Assembly: GCA_965262505.1 (NCBI GenBank)
Contig: CBDHFM010000030.1
Span: 2,852,001 to 2,916,000 of the forward strand
Reading direction: 5' to 3'
Length of the DNA stretch: 64,000 bases
Source: JACPPO01 sp965262505
GTDB taxonomy: Bacteria > Acidobacteriota > Vicinamibacteria > Vicinamibacterales > UBA2999
This document shows, piece by piece, positions 61,318-64,000 of this stretch; the stretch's first letter is position 1; the number at the start of each line of letters is the position of its first letter. Under the pieces are notes generated by a model that did no database searches, was not told the DNA's origin, and saw nothing but the letters and a program-made list of their open reading frames with translations. A program made the translations under genes and the position numbers.

Positions 61318-62022
61318 ATGAACGTCAACAGCAGGCGAATGGCATCAGCGGCGGTTGTCGCCGTAGTACTGATCGGGGCTGGTGAAATCACCTTCACGCA
61401 TGGCGTGCTCTCTGCCCAGGAGAGAGACTACTCACCGACATGCAACATGTGTCCGGGCACTTACGTCCCGAATACCGAGATTCAGGCCTACGTGATGCGG
61501 GCGATCGCCAACCAGCTCACCGACCAACAGATTCGGCAGGTCGACGTCGGAAAGACCAACGTCGCCGTCGCGGTTGTCCATCGGGGACAGCTGAACAACC
61601 CGCAGGCCAATGTCGCCGAACACGATTTGGTAAGCGAGGTGTACCACGTCATTGACGGGTCAGCCACTCTGGTACTCGGGCCAGATCTCGTCGACAAGGT
61701 GCGGCGGGCGTCCACCGAAACGACCGTGAGGCTGAACAACGGTCCCGGCAACAACGCCAGTGCCATCCGCAACGGCGTTACCTATGAGCTCAAGCCGGGC
61801 GACGTCGTAATTATTCCGGCAGGCACGGGACATCAGTTTACGAGGATCGACGATCACATCACCTATCTCATGGTGCGAGTCGATCCTGACAAGGTCACTC
61901 CGCAGAAGACCGAAGCGGACTCGAAGGCCGACCTTCTTACCGACGGTCGGACGACGGCGGGCGGCGGCGCGGGGGCGATTCCCACACCTGCGCGAGGCAC
62001 GGGACCAGGCGGGGGCTGCTAG
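61318..62022 (+). CDS. Exported cupin-domain protein
   Basis: A 234-residue protein with a signal peptide (MASAAVVAVVLIGAG...VLSAQ). The cupin core has VSEVYHVIDGSATLVLG (first motif) and LKPGDVVIIPAGTGHQFTRI (second motif), with His and Glu metal ligands probable. Such proteins may isomerise, dioxygenate or just bind ligands. The tail is Gly/Ala/Pro-rich. AAAGGAGCG precedes ATG 61318. The stop codon TAG is part of a CTAG target duplication of the next insertion sequence, so the protein is intact. Confidence 0.83.
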   Translation: MNVNSRRMASAAVVAVVLIGAGEITFTHGVLSAQERDYSPTCNMCPGTYVPNTEIQAYVMRAIANQLTDQQIRQVDVGKTNVAVAVVHRGQLNNPQANVAEHDLVSEVYHVIDGSATLVLGPDLVDKVRRASTETTVRLNNGPGNNASAIRNGVTYELKPGDVVIIPAGTGHQFTRIDDHITYLMVRVDPDKVTPQKTEADSKADLLTDGRTTAGGGAGAIPTPARGTGPGGGC

Positions 62023-63489
62023 CAGCCCGTGGTTAAAGGTCGCCTTCTGACGCGCCAACAGGTAGCAGCTCGAAACGATGATTCGGCGTAAAAACGGACG
62101 CCTGATCGTCGGATGGCGTGTGGTGGTCGCGCCAGCGGCGCTCCACGCGCGTCCACAGCGCGATGACGAGCGCCACAATCGTCGCCAGGTGGCCCTGCAG
62201 GCTCCGCGGCGTGCCGACGCCGACGAGCGACCGCATCAAGAGGCCCAGATTGAAGCCGCCGATATGGACGAGTAAACGTTTCAGGATGTTGGTGTGCCCT
62301 CGCAGATGCGTGCGCCGCATCCCACCGGTTTCAGAGAGATGCGCATTCGGTCGTTCGAGATACTCACTCCGTCGACGCGACAAGGCCAACCCACGCACGC
62401 CCCGGATGCGTCGACGATTCGCGTACACCGCGTCGCGCGCCGCCGCCTGGTGCGTCCAGTTGCGCCGGCCGCGATCGGGCTCCGCGATATAGGTCCGCAG
62501 GTCGAGTGTCGCGAGATCCACCAGCGTCTGATTACTGTGGTATCCCTTGTCGGCCACGACTTCGTCGATGATCGCCGTGTGCCCGTCGGTCGCCACCGCC
62601 ACGGCTTCGAGCTCTTCGGCCGTCGTGGTGACCGTCTCCGCGATCGTCGTCGTATCGCCCTGATCGGCGCCCTGCACCGTCACGCCCACGATCGCCCCAG
62701 TCTCCAGGTCGACGGCGTGCTCAGCCTTGTGGGCCAGATGCGTACGCCCGTCCTTCATTTTCGTGATCCGCGCATCAGGGTCGTGTGGATGCCGCCAGTC
62801 GGTATTGCAGCCCTTCTTCGGGCGCTTGCGATCAAGGCGCGCTAAGTCCGCCCGTGTCGGCGTCTCGATGCCCGAGGCCTGTGCGAGCCGCGTCAAGAAC
62901 TCCTGATACGTCTCGCCGGAGTCGCGGCGCACGATGCTCCGCAAGGCGGCATTGGCTTCGAGGGTCGTGGCATCGATCCCGATCGTCTTGCCCTTCACGC
63001 GATCGGCCGTCGCCAGCACCTGCAGGATCCACGTGAAGACCGCCCGGTGCGTCTCGAGGTCGATCAGCCGCCGCGTCCGGGAGATCGTCGAGTGCTCGGG
63101 TGTCGCCTCATCGAGGCCCAACCCGAGAAAGCCGCGCAGCGCCAGCGAGTCGGCAGTCCGCCAGGCGATCCCACGCTCCGAATCGATGCCCTCGAAGTAC
63201 CCGATCAAGAGCAGCCGGAAATAGGTCCCCGGCAGCAGACTGGGACGGCCGACCGTCGCGGCGTAGAACGGGGCGCACTGCGCCTCGACGCACGCGTCGA
63301 ACGCGTGCGTGTCCAGGACCTGATTTAGCCGCTGATAGAACGGATGCCCGCCCGTGACCGGCAACGCGTTCGTCGCGATCCACAATCCGGGTGTCCGTGC
63401 CCGGTCCTTACGTCGACTCATGGCCATGCGGGAGTGTAGTACGCGGGATCAGTCGTGTCGATCCCTTTCGGCCCTTTAACCACAGGCTG
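62023..63489 (-). mobile_element. IS5/IS1182-like insertion sequence with CTAG target duplication
   Basis: Ends are 17-bp inverted repeats (CAGCCCGTGGTTAAAGG left, CAGCCTGTGGTTAAAGG right, one mismatch). CTAG is duplicated at 62019-62022 and 63490-63493, fitting the YTAR-type 4-bp target of IS5-like elements. One intact transposase fills it. The site is the stop codon of the cupin gene: removing the element restores a single CTAG and leaves the reading frame unchanged. Confidence 0.93.
62033..63427 (-). CDS. Transposase, DDE_Tnp_1 (IS5/IS1182 type)
   Basis: A 464-residue transposase. N-terminal domain: GRPSLLPGTYFRLLLIGYFE, TPEHSTISRTRRLID; catalytic motifs IGIDATTLEANAALRSI (first Asp), HKAEHAVDLETGAIVG, VVADKGYHSNQTLVDL (second Asp), and YLERPNAHL (Glu region). 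So the DDE set looks complete. The start is ATG 63427 (or 63421); the stop TAA lies within the left inverted repeat, as in the other insertion sequence here. Confidence 0.9.
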   Translation of the reverse strand: MAMSRRKDRARTPGLWIATNALPVTGGHPFYQRLNQVLDTHAFDACVEAQCAPFYAATVGRPSLLPGTYFRLLLIGYFEGIDSERGIAWRTADSLALRGFLGLGLDEATPEHSTISRTRRLIDLETHRAVFTWILQVLATADRVKGKTIGIDATTLEANAALRSIVRRDSGETYQEFLTRLAQASGIETPTRADLARLDRKRPKKGCNTDWRHPHDPDARITKMKDGRTHLAHKAEHAVDLETGAIVGVTVQGADQGDTTTIAETVTTTAEELEAVAVATDGHTAIIDEVVADKGYHSNQTLVDLATLDLRTYIAEPDRGRRNWTHQAAARDAVYANRRRIRGVRGLALSRRRSEYLERPNAHLSETGGMRRTHLRGHTNILKRLLVHIGGFNLGLLMRSLVGVGTPRSLQGHLATIVALVIALWTRVERRWRDHHTPSDDQASVFTPNHRFELLPVGASEGDL

Positions 63490-63638
63490 CTAGGCGGCTA
63501 GGCTCGGGGGTGGGGCTCGGGAGTCGTTCAGGCGGAACGGTGAGCGCAGTAACCCGTGGCCTGGAAGTTCGATGCGTGGCAAGATAGCGGTCGTGCCAGA
63601 TCTCGGAGACAACCATGAGGTTTCGTGAGGGAGAAACG

Positions 63639-64000
63639 ATGCGAAAGGGATCGCTCTTACTGGTAGCGGTGGCCGCCGTTTTCCTCTTCATCGCTCTGTC
63701 CGCCCCGGTGCAGGGCCAGCGAGGGGGCCAAGAGGTCCAGTTACCCGAGGGGAACGGCAAGACCCTGGTGTCGGCGACCTGCGCAGCCTGTCACGGGCTG
63801 GACCGCATCGAGCGGGCGGTTGGCTACTCGCAGGACGAATGGGATCGCCTCCTCGCCTCGATGGTGGCGTTGCCCCAGGACCAGAACAACTTGATCACCG
63901 GGTACCTGGCCGAGCACTTTCCAGAGAAGCCGGGTACGCCGCAGGCCGTCGTCATCGACGGTCCGGTGAGCGTGAACATCAGGGAGTGGCTCGCGCCCAC
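63639..64000 (+). CDS. Exported cytochrome c-type protein, 3' end outside the window
   Basis: At least 120 residues, still open at the right edge. A signal peptide (SLLLVAVAAVFLFIALSAPV) is followed by one haem site, CAACHGLDRI, then DQNNLITGYLAEHFPEKPGT and VVIDGPVSVNIREWLAP. I recall acidobacterial proteins with this order that continue into a streptogramin-lyase-like beta-propeller, but that part is not visible. GAGGGAG precedes ATG 63639; an in-frame ATG at 63615 is less likely. It lies right after the insertion sequence. Confidence 0.82.
   Translation, partial: MRKGSLLLVAVAAVFLFIALSAPVQGQRGGQEVQLPEGNGKTLVSATCAACHGLDRIERAVGYSQDEWDRLLASMVALPQDQNNLITGYLAEHFPEKPGTPQAVVIDGPVSVNIREWLAP

Overview
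The window is about 64 kb of GC-rich bacterial chromosome. The gene order, the two-helix MXAN_5187-type small protein, the RpoB insertion and the many TAXI-TRAP, NHL-propeller and cupin genes suggest an acidobacterium, most likely near the Vicinamibacteria. That placement is inferred from gene content only; there is no rRNA gene here.

Layout. 1-2044: end of the nuo (complex I) operon, nuoM (partial) and nuoN. 2117-5193: a small conserved protein, a cold-shock gene on the minus strand with a terminator in its own leader, purH, and a vapBC toxin-antitoxin pair. 5291-7735 (minus): Trm112-like protein, O-antigen ligase-type protein and heptose-7-phosphate kinase, a lipopolysaccharide set. 7820-16474 (plus): TPR protein, LolB-like lipoprotein, ispE, then tRNA-Gln, prs, rplY/ctc, pth, rpsF, rpsR, rplI. 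An insertion sequence (11116-12513) with long inverted ends sits between ispE and tRNA-Gln.

16516-29611 is the accessory metabolic region: an NHL-repeat lipoprotein, an AtoE-type transporter, E1 alpha and E1 beta of a 2-oxoacid dehydrogenase, a TAXI-TRAP transporter, a 3-hydroxyisobutyrate-dehydrogenase-type enzyme, an M24-fold enzyme lacking one metal-ligand Asp, the E2 acyltransferase and a succinate-semialdehyde-type dehydrogenase. E1 and E2 lie in two separate transcription units, yet both units start from nearly identical 36-bp promoter segments placed so close to the ATG that the mRNAs may be leaderless. This looks like one co-regulated catabolic pathway for an unidentified substrate and is the best candidate here for an undescribed system.

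29612-37889 holds a 252-bp nested inverted repeat, an outer-membrane-type protein, a flavin-oxidoreductase remnant, a phosphoesterase, a DMT exporter, small unknown proteins, a metallo-beta-lactamase-fold protein, an esterase and an MFS transporter. 38050-46970 is housekeeping: dnaB, alr, radA, plsC, a B3/4-domain protein, ispDF fusion, gltX and rlmB. 47085-61135 is the classical translation/transcription block: tRNA-Thr, Tyr, Gly, Thr, tuf, rpmG, tRNA-Trp, secE, nusG, rplK, rplA, rplJ, rplL, rpoB, rpoC, closed by a clear terminator. Within it EF-Tu has a non-canonical switch I and a gene body with G-ending codons unlike its neighbours, and RpoB carries an eight-cysteine insertion. The window ends with a cupin gene, an IS5/IS1182-like element inserted exactly at the cupin stop codon, and the start of a cytochrome c-type gene.
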